The notes under the pieces were generated by a model, which searched no databases, was not told the DNA's origin, and worked only from the letters and a program-made list of their open reading frames with translations. Source: a bacterium (GTDB lineage Bacteria; Hinthialibacterota; Hinthialibacteria; OLB16). From it: a stretch of 64,000 nucleotides of DNA. The translations under genes were made by a program, and so were the position numbers. Below are positions 43,801-51,145 of the stretch, piece after piece (positions within the stretch are counted from its first letter, which is position 1; every line of letters starts with the position of its first letter). The stretch lies in NCBI GenBank assembly GCA_022072055.1, contig JAJVIK010000011.1, positions 370,597 to 434,596 on the forward strand, read 5' to 3'.

Positions 43801-43949
43801 GCATACGTGATGTTCCGCCAGGGGTCTTCCGCTGTTCCACTGCCCAAGAGGTTCTTCCCATTCTGAATGTCCACATAGTAATGGGCGGAAAACGTGGTGG
43901 AGGAAAAGATCAAAACACAGAATGGAATTAGCAAGGGCCGCGCAATCAT
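40884..43949 (-). CDS. Secreted parallel beta-helix protein with shared C-terminal module
   Basis: 1021 residues: signal peptide (PLLIPFCVLIFSSTTFSA), a DUF1565-like start (YYVDIQNGKNLLGSGTAEDPW), some 15 right-handed beta-helix turns (about 60-480, with recurrent N-x-I/F-x-x-N units), a Thr/Pro/Ser-rich linker of about 170 residues, and a C-terminal module (about 675-1000) ending in a dockerin-like MDANGDGIVNAKDLLWIL. The C-terminal module is almost the same at DNA level as in the next gene upstream (44141-45143). Substrate binding or polysaccharide cleavage is likely, but no catalytic set is identified. It probably forms an operon with the FG-GAP protein. Confidence 0.85.
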   Translation of the reverse strand: MIARPLLIPFCVLIFSSTTFSAHYYVDIQNGKNLLGSGTAEDPWRNITYALTQILGSSHTIHVAPGTYNLAQDGDGISEIFPITLQAGISLVGDQGPQVTFLDAQQSERVIQAYGQSPEDRIQGLTVTNALPSLFGGAGILLHGGSTLIHNCIIHSNTTSNQYGGGVALSGAGSPTISGCTFTNNIGGGIYIIGGDNPTITDNTFVGNNVLSGEGNAITLIQCGISIVNNNTMTGNGDIYQGYTIYISGGTFSSLSGNIVSNNFGRGIFIVDGSVLIERNFIDSNAEDGINLLTANAVVSENVIVNNWYYGVYANRGNGSNLDVVNNFIANNGSQGVYINNNADPGRVRNNSIHGNGQNGIYLADGAASLSVSNNIISGNSFYGVAEGTTNAEMTIVNNLFFNNSLGILLDEGSVSVADIGFLNTMPGNSDNLEGNPFFVDPTNGDLHLMIASPAIDSGTSVDAPFLDVDSQSRPAGAGFDIGADEYGALLPTRTFTASPTETGTQTEAPSPTGTTTATPTFSTSPSPTETATDSETGTATPTDTESPTVTGTPSESATPTVSSTPTSTPTDSGTPTETVTPSESATLTPSVTPEPSMTETSAPTASATPTASSTTRETATASVTETAGPTATETRAASESATHTSTPTSTASLTRTRTATASPSPTPTPHLVSVWPDERFPIDVGVTLFSFTYSEAMNTDTDLNVTFGLVAPYTDHVLNASPGWTGDGTWHGAFEVTEAIPDGTYTLRISPTMSASGFEIPEDTAHRFRIVKQDPSTLTEGMVTEAFTDALALEWQPSAAKGTTGLLGYFVLRAPAEAGPYSFAGFTLPNSTEFVDTGLAEETFYVYRVYELLFDQNFPELRENRQLTLPFGGRTLAKLANGRAEALSQTQMRVTWESDNDPSTLGFLVRRAANREQLGDCGENPGTIVAEVSAGEVSVVDRDLLSDTVYYYDICLVDDQGNTLRLENTFAGRTLDMDANGDGIVNAKDLLWILDSARKDLNPQHVLVDFTLQWNQEARQ
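40948..41950 (-). repeat. 1003-bp duplicated C-terminal module, copy 1
   Basis: It aligns without gaps with 44141-45143 (offset 3193) with only scattered substitutions by eye, and the encoded 330 residues are the same. Identity stops sharply at the Thr/Pro linker on one side and after LLWILDSARKD on the other. The last third is also shared with 38208-38590. Confidence 0.88.
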
Positions 43950-44079
43950 GCTCCGAACCAGCGCCTCCTCTTCTCATATCCGTTTCGCCCCCCACGGGGG
44001 TCGGGTGCGAGCGAGGGTTCACGCGCAAGCAGAGTGCCCCTCATTGGAGACAGGAATTCAACCTGTCCGTTGTTCCACA

Positions 44080-46176
44080 TCACTCCACCAACCTGGTCCA
44101 ATCCAAGGCGAACTCGATCAGGACCTCCTGCGAATTGGCGTCCTTCCGCGCCGAATCGAGAATCCACAACAGGTCTTTGGCGTTCACGATCCCATCCCCA
44201 TTGGCATCCATGTCGAGCGTCCTTCCGGCAAAGGTGTTCTCCAGGCGCAAGGTGTTGCCTTGGTCATCCACAAGGCAGATGTCGTAGTAGTACACCGTGT
44301 CGGACAAGAGGTCCCGGTCCACCACCGAAACCTCTCCAGCCGAAACTTCCGCCACTATGGTTCCCGGATTCTCGCCGCAGTCCCCAAGCTGTTCCCTGTT
44401 GGCGGCGCGACGAACCAGGAAGCCGAGCGTGCTCGGATCGTTGTCGCTCTCCCAGGTGACCCGCATCTGAGTCTGCGAAAGCGCCTCGGCGCGACCGTTG
44501 GCGAGCTTCGCCAGGGTGCGGCCCCCGAACGGGAGCGTGAGTTGACGGTTCTCGCGCAGTTCGGGGAAGTTCTGGTCGAAGAGCAGCTCATACACTCGGT
44601 AGACATAGAATGTCTCCTCCGCAAGGCCCGTGTCCACAAACTCCGTGCTGTTGGGGAGTGTGAACCCGGCGAAGGAATACGGACCGGCCTCCGCGGGCGC
44701 GCGCAGGACAAAATACCCCAGCAGCCCGGTGGTCCCCTTAGCCGCCGAGGGTTGCCATTCCAACGCCAGGGCGTCCGTGAAGGCCTCCGTGACCATTCCC
44801 TCGGTGAGCGTGCTCGGATCCTGTTTCACAATCCGAAAGCGATGAGCGGTGTCCTCCGGAATCTCAAATCCGCTCGCGCTCATCGTCGGACTGATCCGGA
44901 GTGTATACGTTCCGTCAGGGATCGCTTCCGTAACTTCGAAAGCTCCATGCCAAGTCCCATCGCCCGTCCACCCTGGCGAGGCGTTGAGAACATGATCCGT
45001 ATATGGGGCCACGAGGCCAAAGGTGACATTCAGGTCCGTATCCGTGTTCATCGCCTCGGAATAGGTGAATGAGAACAGAGTGACTCCGACATCAATCGGA
45101 AAGCGCTCATCGGGCCAGACCGAGACCAGATGCGGCGTGGGGGTTCGCGTCGGGGTCGGCTCGCCGGGACGAAGGGTGTTGGTGATCGTGGGCGTGGGGG
45201 TGATGGAGCGAGTGGCGCTGGCGCTTCGGGTGGAGGTCGGCGTGCCCGTGAGAGCGAGCGTCGCACTCGGCGTGGCGCTATTCGTGGCGGTTGGTGTTTC
45301 GGAGCGGGTGCGGGTCACTGTTGCCGTGGTGGTGGGAGTTGTCGTGGAAGAGGGAGTGGCTGTGACCGTCACCGTCGGAACCGGAGTGGAGGTTCCCGTG
45401 GAGGCCACCGTGGGGGATTCCGTCGGAACCGGAGTGGAGGTTTCCGTGATGGTTGCTGTCGGAGTGAATGATGGGGGAAGATCGGTGTTTGAGGAGGTCG
45501 GAGAAGCAGTCGAGCTCGGTGATGGAGTTGAGGTCGGGGATGCGGTCGCTGATGGGGTCGCAGTCGCAACGGCCGTATCGGTGTGAGTCGGGGAAAGGGT
45601 CGAGGTCGGAGGCGCCGTATCGGTAACGGTTGGCGTGGCCGTGGCGGAGTTCGTGGGGGTCCACGTGGGGATCTCAGTCGGGCTGAAGGTCTGGGTCGGA
45701 GTGCTCGTGCCGGTGTCGCTTGGAGTGGGGGTGTGCGACGGGGTATATGTCCGGGTCTCGGTCTCGGTCGGTGTGAGGGAGGCCGAGGGGCTGGGGGTTG
45801 GGGTCGCGGTGAAACTGACGGTGGGGGTCGGGGTCGGCGGCGTGCCGTTGATCAGTCCGCCGGGCCAGAAGCCATATTCGGCGGAATAGGAGACGCTCGT
45901 GGCCGTTCCGCTCCCACCCTCCTCGGCGAGTGAGGCGTTCAGGTCATAAGACGCGCTGGAGGCAGGCTCGCCGCCGCCGTTGAGCTCGTATGGATGAAGG
46001 GAATACGGCCCACCGGTAAGGGGGGCGGAAAGGACGGCGGGGGTGTAGGTGAGCAGGAGAATGCTGAACCACGGAGAACGGATTCGGAACGGTCGGAAAT
46101 TTCGGAAAACGGAAGTGTGGACTGGACGCTTCCTTCCGACCCCGCCGATGGTTCCGAGAGTTCCGTGGTTCAACAC
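44080..46176 (-). CDS. Secreted Thr/Pro-rich protein whose 5' end lies in a palindromic repeat
   Basis: 698 residues if started at the GTG 46174-46176. The first about 37 residues are encoded by the repeat at 46063-46174; a signal peptide-like stretch SPWFSILLLTYTPAVLSA spans its edge. A short repeat-containing folded part follows, then a very long Thr/Pro/Ser linker (about 115-350) and the shared 330-residue C-terminal module with a dockerin-like end. The start overlaps the GxxExxY stop (GTGTTGA), so translation may be coupled. Either the gene gained its start from the repeat or the repeat destroyed the native start; the sequence cannot tell which. Confidence 0.75.
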   Translation of the reverse strand: MLNHGTLGTIGGVGRKRPVHTSVFRNFRPFRIRSPWFSILLLTYTPAVLSAPLTGGPYSLHPYELNGGGEPASSASYDLNASLAEEGGSGTATSVSYSAEYGFWPGGLINGTPPTPTPTVSFTATPTPSPSASLTPTETETRTYTPSHTPTPSDTGTSTPTQTFSPTEIPTWTPTNSATATPTVTDTAPPTSTLSPTHTDTAVATATPSATASPTSTPSPSSTASPTSSNTDLPPSFTPTATITETSTPVPTESPTVASTGTSTPVPTVTVTATPSSTTTPTTTATVTRTRSETPTATNSATPSATLALTGTPTSTRSASATRSITPTPTITNTLRPGEPTPTRTPTPHLVSVWPDERFPIDVGVTLFSFTYSEAMNTDTDLNVTFGLVAPYTDHVLNASPGWTGDGTWHGAFEVTEAIPDGTYTLRISPTMSASGFEIPEDTAHRFRIVKQDPSTLTEGMVTEAFTDALALEWQPSAAKGTTGLLGYFVLRAPAEAGPYSFAGFTLPNSTEFVDTGLAEETFYVYRVYELLFDQNFPELRENRQLTLPFGGRTLAKLANGRAEALSQTQMRVTWESDNDPSTLGFLVRRAANREQLGDCGENPGTIVAEVSAGEVSVVDRDLLSDTVYYYDICLVDDQGNTLRLENTFAGRTLDMDANGDGIVNAKDLLWILDSARKDANSQEVLIEFALDWTRLVE
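44141..45143 (-). repeat. 1003-bp duplicated C-terminal module, copy 2
   Basis: Partner of 40948-41950. A recognisable difference is GGTCTTTGG (44176 region) against GGTCCTTGG in copy 1. Upstream linkers differ completely, so the match is confined to the module. Confidence 0.88.
46063..46174. repeat. Palindrome-ended intergenic repeat, copy A
   Basis: About 112 bp with ends GCTGAACCACGGA and TCCGTGGTTCAAC (one mismatch in the inverted ends). Its inner 71 bp (46104-46174) differ from copy B at one position. It lies at the 3' end of the GxxExxY gene and supplies that gene's stop codon. Confidence 0.85.
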
Positions 46177-46571
46177 TTCTCTTTCCTCATTTCATCCAGT
46201 TTCAACCGCTTCACCTCAATCCTGTCTGATCCGAAATTGATCAGAAGTGCGAGTTTGTATTCCGTGGCCTTGAGGTACCCGAGAGTCTGAACGACATCCA
46301 CTTTCTCAATGGCGGCCTTGGCCTTGGTCTCGATCAGGACATCCTCCACCAGGAAATCCACCCTTCGCCTGTCCACCCGCTTGCCCTTGTAGAGAATCGG
46401 CACGGTGCATTCCCTGGTGAATTCCAGCCCCTCCGCTTGCAGCTCAAGAGCAAGCGCAGTCTGGTAAGTGGTCTCCATGAAGAAGGGGCCGAGCTCCTTG
46501 TGAACCTCCACCGCGCATTTCAGGATGCGGTCGGTGACGGCGCCGAAGTCATAACCCTTGTGGGAGCGCAT
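46170..46571 (-). CDS. GxxExxY protein (PD-(D/E)XK nuclease-like)
   Basis: 133 residues, ATG at 46571 with AAGGAGAA nine bases upstream. It carries the GxxExxY-type motif (LGPFFMETTYQTALALEL) and the nuclease-like VDFLVEDVLIETKAKAAIE (Asp ... Glu-x-Lys). Function is not established for the family; the fold suggests DNA or RNA cleavage or binding. The gene is framed exactly by palindromic repeats (copy A at its 3' end, copy B 42 bases before its start), and its stop TGA is part of the repeat terminus. Such bracketing suggests the gene and repeats move together. Confidence 0.88.
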   Translation of the reverse strand: MRSHKGYDFGAVTDRILKCAVEVHKELGPFFMETTYQTALALELQAEGLEFTRECTVPILYKGKRVDRRRVDFLVEDVLIETKAKAAIEKVDVVQTLGYLKATEYKLALLINFGSDRIEVKRLKLDEMRKEKC

Positions 46572-46613
46572 GGCAGAGGGTTCTCCTTTCCTGGGTGATG
46601 GGAGAGGAACGGT

Positions 46614-46721
46614 GTTGAATCACGGAGGATTCGGAAAGGTCGGAGGGATTGGAAAACGGAAGTGTGGACTGGACGCTTCCTTCCGACCCCTCCGATGGTT
46701 CCGAGAGTTCCGTGGTTCAAC
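46614..46721. repeat. Palindrome-ended intergenic repeat, copy B
   Basis: 108 bp, ends GTTGAATCACGGA and TCCGTGGTTCAAC. Its 71-bp right part (46651-46721) matches copy A at 70 positions. It lies between the tail-collar gene and the GxxExxY gene. Confidence 0.85.
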
Positions 46722-46732
46722 ATCGCATCCCC

Positions 46733-47722
46733 CTACGTCTTGATGATGAAAACAACCGCAAAGTACGGGTCGAGTACGTTGTGGGGCTGGCCGCCGCCGG
46801 TGGAGTCCGTGAAAAGCTGCGTTGTTCGACCAGGGGTATAGGAAGCGGAGGGTTCATTGTAGGATCCCCCAGTTCCACTAAAGCCCCACGGGCCATTAAA
46901 AACTTGCCCATGAGAGTGGGCAGGGATTTCACTCTCCGTCAACGTATGTGTCGCCTCGCCTCCAGTCTGCGTCAGCGCCCCTGTCACATTCGTCTTTGGC
47001 ACACCCGAATCATCCTGCCTCGCACCCATCGGCGAACGGTCGCGGAGGTCAGGCAGGTTGAAGGTCGTAGTGCCATCGCCGATGCCGTAGATGGTTCCGA
47101 GAACTCCAAACAGATTCGCGTAGGTGGTCCGGGAAATTGCCGAACCGTCGCAGAGCAGCCAGCCGGAAGGGATCGCGCTGATCGGCCCGGCCCACATGCG
47201 GACTTCACCGGTGAGCAAGAGCGCACTGGCTTGAATTCCGTTCACTGTATCCGCGTCCCCCGCCGTCTCCGCCCTCACCGCATGAAACGCATACCCCGCG
47301 CTGGTCACCTTCTGATCCGGCATCAGCTGTTGATTTCCATTCGCTGTTCCGTCATCAAACCAGACCCGCAGGACAATGTTGTCATCGTCGAACACACTGC
47401 TCTGAATTGGGATCATGTTGGTCAGGGAAGCGTCTCCCAGGCGAACATTGTAGATTCCATTTATGACTGGTAGGTTGACCGGATTCGTGGGTGTCCCCAC
47501 GGCATTCAGTTGCGTGCCATCATTCGTCCACCGGTTGAGACCCGTGTCCGGATCGATCAGCGCGAAGCGGAAATCCCCGTTGCCGTTGAACGGGTTCCCG
47601 CCCACCTTGATGACCCCCTGGTGGTTCATCTGCAAGGGGATCGCGGCGAAAGAATGGGGAATTGGGAAGAGAGAATGGAGAAAGAACAGCAGGGTTCCCA
47701 GGGGGACAGAGAGACGGGTCAT
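46733..47722 (-). CDS. Secreted protein with phage tail-collar domain
   Basis: 329 residues from the ATG at 47722 (GAAGGAGG seven bases upstream). Residues 1-28 are a signal peptide (MTRLSVPLGTLLFFLHSLFP...SFA). A region with QMNHQGVIKVGGNPFNGNGDF is followed by a C-terminal tail-collar domain: GEVRMWAGPISAIPSGWLLC, DGSAISRTTYANLFGVLGTI, YGIGDGTTTFNLPDLRDRSP, then His-rich THTLTESEIPAHSH. Such domains are found in phage short-tail fibres and in many exported bacterial proteins. With a signal peptide and no phage genes nearby, it is probably a surface or secreted protein. Confidence 0.85.
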   Translation of the reverse strand: MTRLSVPLGTLLFFLHSLFPIPHSFAAIPLQMNHQGVIKVGGNPFNGNGDFRFALIDPDTGLNRWTNDGTQLNAVGTPTNPVNLPVINGIYNVRLGDASLTNMIPIQSSVFDDDNIVLRVWFDDGTANGNQQLMPDQKVTSAGYAFHAVRAETAGDADTVNGIQASALLLTGEVRMWAGPISAIPSGWLLCDGSAISRTTYANLFGVLGTIYGIGDGTTTFNLPDLRDRSPMGARQDDSGVPKTNVTGALTQTGGEATHTLTESEIPAHSHGQVFNGPWGFSGTGGSYNEPSASYTPGRTTQLFTDSTGGGQPHNVLDPYFAVVFIIKT

Positions 47723-47749
47723 GACTAAGCCTCCTTCGATGGGATGGGT

Positions 47750-47860
47750 GTTGAACCACGGAATTGCCGGAACCCTCGGAGGAGTCGGAAGAGGGCCTCG
47801 AGGGCATCGGTCCGTTTTCCGATCCTTCCGAACCTTCCGATTCCGTTTCCGTGGTTCAAC
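47750..47860. repeat. Palindrome-ended intergenic repeat, copy C
   Basis: 111 bp with perfect 13-bp inverted ends GTTGAACCACGGA (47750-47762) and TCCGTGGTTCAAC (47848-47860). The interior differs from copies A and B but keeps their CGGAA/TTCCG-rich self-complementary style. It sits upstream of the tail-collar gene. Confidence 0.8.
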
Positions 47861-47968
47861 AAGATTCCGTTCACCGTGGTACACCGTCGTTCCCCGGAAT
47901 CCGGGAATCTTACCAGGAACCCTAGCCGTTGTCCCACGCGTTTTCACGTCTCTGACAAAATGTGACAC

Positions 47969-48283
47969 TCATGCCGCCGCGGCGACAAGTTCCAGCTCGC
48001 ATCCGTCGTAACCCCGCGGACGTCCCGTAAGGGACCGAACCAGCGGCTGGAGCGGGGAGTAGATGAAACTCTGACCGGCCTCCTCCAGCGCTTCGATCAG
48101 CGCGCTGAAATGCTCCGGCCTCTCCGCCAGAAGCAGGCCGCCGTTCGAGCGCGCCTCAGCCGCCAGGCGCTCTGCCTCGAAGCGGGTCCAGGCGTCTCGA
48201 GTGGGAACCTCGGTCCCTTCCACATCGAATTCGGGGTCCAGCGAACCCCATTCGCAACTCTCCACGTCAATCCAATAGCTCAT
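47969..48283 (-). CDS. Hypothetical protein, 104 residues
   Basis: The start has GGGAGG eight bases upstream, so translation is likely. It is an acidic, soluble protein without a signal peptide: MSYWIDVESCEWGSLDPEFD at the start, and a central helical stretch (RFEAERLAAEARSNGGLLLA) before a basic C-terminal part. No family is recognised. It stands alone between repeat copy C and gcvPB. Confidence 0.6.
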   Translation of the reverse strand: MSYWIDVESCEWGSLDPEFDVEGTEVPTRDAWTRFEAERLAAEARSNGGLLLAERPEHFSALIEALEEAGQSFIYSPLQPLVRSLTGRPRGYDGCELELVAAAA

Positions 48284-48448
48284 GATTCAGTCCTCCCTTG
48301 TGTGTCTGGGTGGCAATGCATTCACTTCTCTCTTACGGAGGAATGGGAGAGAACCTTACATCTCTTTTCATCCCGGAAAGCCCGGCTCCCCTAGCCAAGA
48401 GAGAACTGTTTCAAGAGAATCCCCCATTCACACCTTGAGGGGATTTCG

Positions 48449-49930
48449 ATGCAGCCAGTCACACCCACCAGCGCGCGGCTGGAGCCGACGCTCTTTGAAT
48501 TGTCACGCCCGGGACGTCCGGGATACCGCCTTCCGATCTCCGGGGTTCCCGCCGGGATTGGAGCCAGCGCCATCCCAGCCGCCCAGCAGCGCGCATCCGG
48601 ACCGGCCCTTCCGAGCCTCGCGGAGCCGCAAGTGGTCCGTCACTACACCCGCCTTTCGCAGCTCAATCTGTGCATCGACAGCCAGTTTTACCCGCTCGGC
48701 TCCTGCACCATGAAGTACAACCCGAAGATCAACGACGAGCTCGCTTCCCTTCCCGGTTTCGCGGACCTGCACCCGATGTCCGACTCGGAGAGCTGCCAGG
48801 GGGCGCTCGCGCTGATCCACGGGCTGCAGGAGGCGCTGTGCGCCTTAGCGGGGATGGATGGGTTCAGCCTCGCGCCGCTTGCGGGCGCGCAGGGAGAGTT
48901 CGCGGGGCTGCTGGTGATCCGCGAGCACCTTCGCCGCAAGGGAGAGACCGGGCGCGACACCATCCTCGTGCCGGATTCGGCGCATGGGACCAATCCGGCG
49001 AGCGCGACCCTCGCCGGATTCAACACACTCCAAGTCCCCTCCAACGATCGGGGGCGTGTGGACCTCGGCAAGCTCAAGGAGGCCCTCAACGACCGAGTGG
49101 CCGGCTTGATGATGACCAACCCGAGCACGCTCGGGCTGTTCGAGTCGGAGATCCTCGCGATCGCCGACTTGGTCCATCAAGCGGGAGGTCAGCTCTACTA
49201 TGACGGCGCAAACCTGAACGCCATCGCCGGAATCGCCCGCCCCGGAGACATGGGATTTGATGTGGTCCATATCAACCTGCACAAAACCTTTTCCACGCCG
49301 CATGGCGGCGGCGGTCCCGGAGGCGGACCTGTGGGGGTCAAGGCGCACCTCATCCCCCATCTTCCCTCGCCGCGCGTGGAGCGGATCGAGACCGACGCGG
49401 GCGCGCGGTATGAATTCCGATTCGACATCGATACCTCGATTGGGGCGCTTTCGTGCTTTTGGGGAAACTTCGGGGTCCTCGTCCGCGCTTACACCTATAT
49501 CCGCCACCATGGCGCGGAGGGAATCCGCGACAACAGCCGCTGCGCGGTCCTCAACGCCAACTACTTGAAGGCGCTCGTGGCGAAGCATTTTCCGCCCGCG
49601 TATTCGGGGGTCTGCATGCACGAGTTTGTGCTCAACTTGCGCGAGGCGGACATCGGCGGCCAGCGCGCGATTGGAGTGGCCAAGCGCTTGCTCGATTACG
49701 GGGTCCACGCCCCCACCGTGTATTTCCCGCTGGTGGTCCCGGAGGCGTTCATGGTTGAACCGACCGAAACGGAGACCCCCGAGACTTTGGAGCAGTTCGC
49801 CGCGGCGCTCGAGAAGGTCCGTGAGGAGTGCCTGACCCAGCCGGAAGTCATCGATGGCGCGCCCTGGACCACACCGGTGCGGAGACTCGATGAGGTGACC
49901 GCGGCAAGGAACCCGGTGTTGGTGGAGTAG
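48449..49930 (+). CDS. gcvPB: Glycine dehydrogenase (decarboxylating) subunit 2
   Basis: 493 residues, the normal size of the C-terminal half of the split P protein of the glycine cleavage system. It decarboxylates glycine with PLP and passes the aminomethyl group to the H protein. The PLP Lys lies in HINLHKTFSTPHGGGGPG; other signatures are PLGSCTMKYNPKIN, DSAHGTNPASATLAGF and YYDGANLNAI. The partner genes gcvPA, gcvT and gcvH are not in this window. The 165 bases upstream contain no glycine riboswitch that I can see. Confidence 0.95.
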   Translation: MQPVTPTSARLEPTLFELSRPGRPGYRLPISGVPAGIGASAIPAAQQRASGPALPSLAEPQVVRHYTRLSQLNLCIDSQFYPLGSCTMKYNPKINDELASLPGFADLHPMSDSESCQGALALIHGLQEALCALAGMDGFSLAPLAGAQGEFAGLLVIREHLRRKGETGRDTILVPDSAHGTNPASATLAGFNTLQVPSNDRGRVDLGKLKEALNDRVAGLMMTNPSTLGLFESEILAIADLVHQAGGQLYYDGANLNAIAGIARPGDMGFDVVHINLHKTFSTPHGGGGPGGGPVGVKAHLIPHLPSPRVERIETDAGARYEFRFDIDTSIGALSCFWGNFGVLVRAYTYIRHHGAEGIRDNSRCAVLNANYLKALVAKHFPPAYSGVCMHEFVLNLREADIGGQRAIGVAKRLLDYGVHAPTVYFPLVVPEAFMVEPTETETPETLEQFAAALEKVREECLTQPEVIDGAPWTTPVRRLDEVTAARNPVLVE

Positions 49931-50028
49931 GCCTTCATCAACGGACTGGTCTGGCCGGACAGCGCGCGCCCCGACCGCTTGCTCGCGCATGGTTGCGCGG
50001 CAAGCCACTCACCGGAACCGACCCGGCG

Positions 50029-50487
50029 CTAACGGTACTCGGCAAGTTCCAGGAGCACCCCATCCGGATCATGGAAGTAGCAAAGGATCTTTTCGCCCGC
50101 GGAGTGGGTGATGACCTCGGAGGGGACATGCACCGGGGGGCCGACCAGCGGGACCCCAGCCTTGCGGAGCTTTTTGCAGGTGGCCTCGATGTCGTTCACC
50201 CGAAAGGCGATATGACGCAACCCCCGGGTGTTGGGCAGCGCGCATTCGGGCAGCGATGTTCCTTGCGGCGCGAGGTATTGGAGGAGCTCAATGCGTGGTT
50301 CGCCCGCCTCGGCCAGGACATAGGCCACCTCGGCGCGCACCCCGGAAAGTCCCACAATCCGCTCGATCCACTCGCCCGAAAGGCTCGCGCGGCGAATCTC
50401 ACGCATCCCCAGGACCTCGGTGTAGAAACGGACCGACCGTTCCAGGTCGGAGACCACGATGTTGATGTGATCGATGGCGTGAATCAT
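50029..50487 (-). CDS. VOC family metalloenzyme (glyoxalase/epimerase-like)
   Basis: 152 residues from the ATG at 50487; an in-frame GTG at 50502 would add five residues. Two vicinal-oxygen-chelate repeats are visible: HAIDHINIVVSDLERSVRFYTEVLG (first metal His) and RHIAFRVNDIEATCKKLRKAG (second His), with Glu ligands likely in IELLQY and LLELAEYR. Members include methylmalonyl-CoA epimerase, glyoxalase I and dioxygenases, and this one cannot be narrowed further. It is convergent with gcvPB. Confidence 0.88.
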   Translation of the reverse strand: MIHAIDHINIVVSDLERSVRFYTEVLGMREIRRASLSGEWIERIVGLSGVRAEVAYVLAEAGEPRIELLQYLAPQGTSLPECALPNTRGLRHIAFRVNDIEATCKKLRKAGVPLVGPPVHVPSEVITHSAGEKILCYFHDPDGVLLELAEYR

Positions 50488-50647
50488 GGAGCGGGGATGC
50501 ACTTGAGCGCTTCAATGACGGGGTCGGTGTATCTTTCCGTGGGCATGCTCTATTCTAGCCTTGGTCGGAATGGCCTGCAAACCCGCGTGGACCGGCTGGG
50601 CGCCTCCAAGCCGCGCGCGTGGGTGCAAGTCAAGCAGGGAGCACTAC

Positions 50648-51145
50648 GTGGAAGCAACCATCCAAGTCTTGAATGAGTTGGAGAAGGAAGGGGTGATCTC
50701 CCGCTACGCCATCGGCGGGGGAGTCGGGGCGATCTTTTACATCGAACCATTCCTCACCTATGATCTGGATGTCTTCGTTATACTCCCGGTGTCCACTGGA
50801 GGCCTGCTGACGCTTGGGCCGGTCTATGAGGCTCTTCAAAAGCGTGGATACCTCGCGGAGAAGGAATGCGTCCAAGTTGAAGGCGTGCCCGTCCAGTTTC
50901 TCCCCGCGTACAATGCCCTGGTGGAAGAGGCTCTTTCGGAGGCGCGGAGTTTGACCTATGGGGTGACTCCGACCCGGGTGCTTCAACCGGAACATCTCGT
51001 GGGGATCATGCTTCAGACGGGACGCGACAAGGACCGTGAGCGATTCGCCGCGTTCTTAAGGCAGGCAAATCTGGACCAGGAGCGTCTGCAGGATATACTC
51101 AAGCGGTATCAACTCGAAGGAGTGTGGAACCAATGGAAGGGCTGA
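50648..51145 (+). CDS. Nucleotidyltransferase-like protein (AbiEii/MNT type)
   Basis: 165 residues from the GTG at 50648, preceded by GGGAG. The pattern YAIGGGVGAIFYIEPFLTYDLDVFVIL has the GG and DxD features of minimal nucleotidyltransferases (nucleotide-binding GG, then a DLD metal pair). It lacks the longer C-terminal half of full AbiEii toxins. It overlaps the next small gene by 13 bases, as in toxin-antitoxin operons. It could be a toxin-like NTase with its partner downstream; no firm assignment is possible. Confidence 0.7.
   Translation: MEATIQVLNELEKEGVISRYAIGGGVGAIFYIEPFLTYDLDVFVILPVSTGGLLTLGPVYEALQKRGYLAEKECVQVEGVPVQFLPAYNALVEEALSEARSLTYGVTPTRVLQPEHLVGIMLQTGRDKDRERFAAFLRQANLDQERLQDILKRYQLEGVWNQWKG

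Noticed and set aside
45160-45890. Tandem repeat DNA or CRISPR-like array in the Thr/Pro linker regions (also 41950-42480)
   Set aside because: The periodicity comes from degenerate Thr-Pro/Ser codons in a coding linker; there is no constant repeat with unique spacers. No CRISPR array was seen anywhere in the window.
48284-48448. Glycine riboswitch upstream of gcvPB
   Set aside because: The conserved aptamer core and paired tandem arrangement could not be found by eye in these 165 bases.
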